DNA of 64,000 bases from the NCBI GenBank assembly GCA_013398175.1, contig VZRZ01002089.1:1896343-1960342 (forward strand), in the 5' to 3' direction. The notes beneath the pieces are model-generated. The model ran no database searches and was not told the DNA's origin. It was given only the letters and a program-made list of their open reading frames with translations. Every line of letters starts with the position of its first letter. Position 1 is the first letter of the stretch. Of the stretch, positions 62,583-64,000 are shown one piece after another. A program made the position numbers and the translations under genes. Origin of the DNA: Climacteris rufus. Its lineage: Eukaryota; Chordata; Aves; Passeriformes; Climacteridae.

Positions 62583-62650
62583 ACACATATATATGTGTAT
62601 ATATACATATAAACACACATATATGTTTGTACATACATATACATGTATGC
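62583..62650. repeat. TA/CA/TG compound microsatellite
   Basis: Alternating purine-pyrimidine sequence (acacatatatatgtgtatat... and acatacatatacatgtatgc) able to form local hairpins. Confidence 0.85.
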
Positions 62651-63544
62651 ATTTTTAAAGTGAATTAAATTGTATTTTCTTTTTCATCTTTTGTTCAAAG
62701 ATTCCATACATATATTTCCTTTACTGTGAATCATGTCAACATATTTGATAAGAGGAAACTTATATCTGAACATTTTAAGGTCTCACAGGCTCATACTGAA
62801 GAAAAATAATTTTTGTAATAGAGGTCTGTATGTTTTTTCTTGTTACATGAGGTGTCAATTACTGCCAAACCTGACAGCTTTCTCATGGAAATGCCATCTA
62901 TTCTGCAATTCTGAGAGGTTTTCCAGTGTAGTTTTTGCCAAAACAAAAAATCTATTTTATAAGTAAATTTAAATTTTTTTTATAAGAAAAGTTCATTTTG
63001 CCCAGTAAACCCTTACACTTTAAATTTACTCTATCTCCTATCCCCAGTTTAACATTAAAGAGGTAAAATTCTCATTAAGCTTTGCAAAACACTTGACTTG
63101 AAATTAAAGCATAAAAATTTCCCCTTTTATGAAGTCTGAAATTTTTCATTAAATTTATATTTCAGAAGCATAAAGATATGTGTGAAATTATTATAGTGAG
63201 TACTAAAGACACCTTTTTGCCATCAGTGACCACATTTATTTCCTCACTTAATTCTTCATGTATTTCTTGGATATTTTGAGATAACCTTGCTTGTGAATAC
63301 TCTTTTTTTAAACTATGTAGCTATGTTTACAGCACATTTAATGGAATATTAGAGAATCTTTGACTTACAGAGTTGTTTAACATGAGCTCAAGATGTTAAC
63401 AAAAAGATACTGCCTTTATTAAGGTAAAAAACATATCACGATGGTGAAACTAATTGCTTTGCATGGTAGTAATCAAGGGTAAACACTCAGGGTTGTAATC
63501 CACTTTTGGAGCATTCATTGAAGACCCTGTTATGGTATATTAAT

Positions 63545-63870
63545 ACTTAGAGGGGGCTTGCAGGAAAGATAGAGGTTTTACTAAAGCCTGCAGTGACAGG
63601 ACAAGGGGCAAAGATTTTAAACAGAAAGAGAATAGGTTTATATTAGATATAAGGAAGAAACTTTTTACTATGGGAACTATGAGACACTGTAACAGGTTAC
63701 CCAGAGAAGTTGTGGATGCCCCACCCCTGGAAGTGTTCAAGGTCAGGTTCGATTGGGGCTTTAATTATAGTGATCTAAGTGGAAGATATCCCTGTCCATG
63801 GCAGAGGAATTGAAACTAGATGACCTTCAAAGATCTCTTCCAACCCGTATTTTTTATGATTTTGTGTTTC
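63545..63870 (+). mobile_element. CR1 LINE 3' end, sense (about 325 bp)
   Basis: The plus strand encodes RHCNRLPREVVDAPPLEVF, the CR1 ORF2 C-terminus, after 'tgacaggacaaggggcaaag'. The 3' UTR follows ('gatgaccttcaaagatctct', 'tccaacccgt') and ends at 'tatgattttgtgtttcc', a worn CR1 terminal repeat. It is the only sense copy with its 3' end. 5' truncated at about 63545. Confidence 0.92.
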
Positions 63871-64000
63871 CGATGAGCTTCCTTATTCCTAGCAAATTTT
63901 TTGTATCAGAACACGTAGATAGGTGGCAGGGTCTACAGGATTCAGTTACTGCGAACTTTCTCTACAGTGTTCACATACATATTAATCCCAATATCCTGTA
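63871..64000. other. Unique-looking DNA to the window end
   Basis: Nothing recognised. Confidence 0.5.

Larger units (their letters stand above)
60871..63544. other. AT-rich DNA with microsatellites, no recognised gene
   Basis: Frames at 60913-61284 (+, 123 codons) and 60882-61154 (-, 90 codons) overlap on opposite strands and show no known motif. Two CA/TA microsatellites lie near 62.4-62.65 kb. Confidence 0.5.

Noticed and set aside
1..64000. CRISPR arrays, tRNA, rRNA, bacterial operons, attachment sites
   Set aside because: None seen. Tandem units here are two-copy only, and the sequence is plainly vertebrate.

Overview
This is a vertebrate nuclear window, almost certainly from a bird. 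Several decayed CR1 LINE 3' ends are readable. They carry the typical ORF2 C-terminal coding (for example LVRPHLEFCVQFWAPQ and HWNRLPRE on the minus strand) and the antisense 'catagaatcat' tail. LTRs of several unrelated endogenous-retrovirus families, some of avian ERVL type, lie beside them. Nothing prokaryotic is present: no operons, tRNA, rRNA or CRISPR array. The DNA is AT-rich, apart from the LTRs, which stand out as GC-richer patches. The species cannot be named from the sequence.

I find no convincing host exon in 64 kb. The window reads as a gene desert or the inside of a very large intron. Nearly all open frames are short, sit in repeats, or run through N gaps. The one statistical oddity is a 202-codon, hydrophobic open frame at 18286-18894 (+), which I do not recognise and do not call a gene.

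Layout: 1-241, 3' part of a plus-strand LTR. 2390-2990, an antisense retroviral 3' end (LTR with TATA and poly(A) signal, preceded by a polypurine tract and a possible env end). 3049-3166, homopolymer tracts around a single N. About 6720-7261, decayed ERVL-like LTR. 7462-8134, a well-bounded antisense solo LTR. About 11815-11885, a tiny CR1-type reverse-transcriptase relic. 11.9-26.7 kb, repeat-poor AT-rich DNA. About 26750-27560, an unexplained GC-richer block. About 28370-28970, a repeat-like block with a 66-bp tandem duplication across an N. About 30637-31308, an LTR-like block with a 46-N gap in poly-T. 31.3-39.5 kb, featureless. About 39530-41190, three CR1 pieces, two of them back to back. 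46263-48644, two GC-rich LTRs side by side, the second with a 143-bp tandem duplication across an N. 49721-50371, the longest CR1 copy. About 50830-52550, LTR fragments around a 777-base gap. 56-64 kb, four more CR1 pieces and dinucleotide microsatellites.

No set of genes works together here. The content is transposon insertion and decay plus assembly scars. I saw no sign of a new biological system. The most useful leads are the retroviral 3' end near 2.4-3.0 kb, the CR1 inverted pair near 40 kb, the long open frame near 18.6 kb, and two places where a single N joins two tandem copies.
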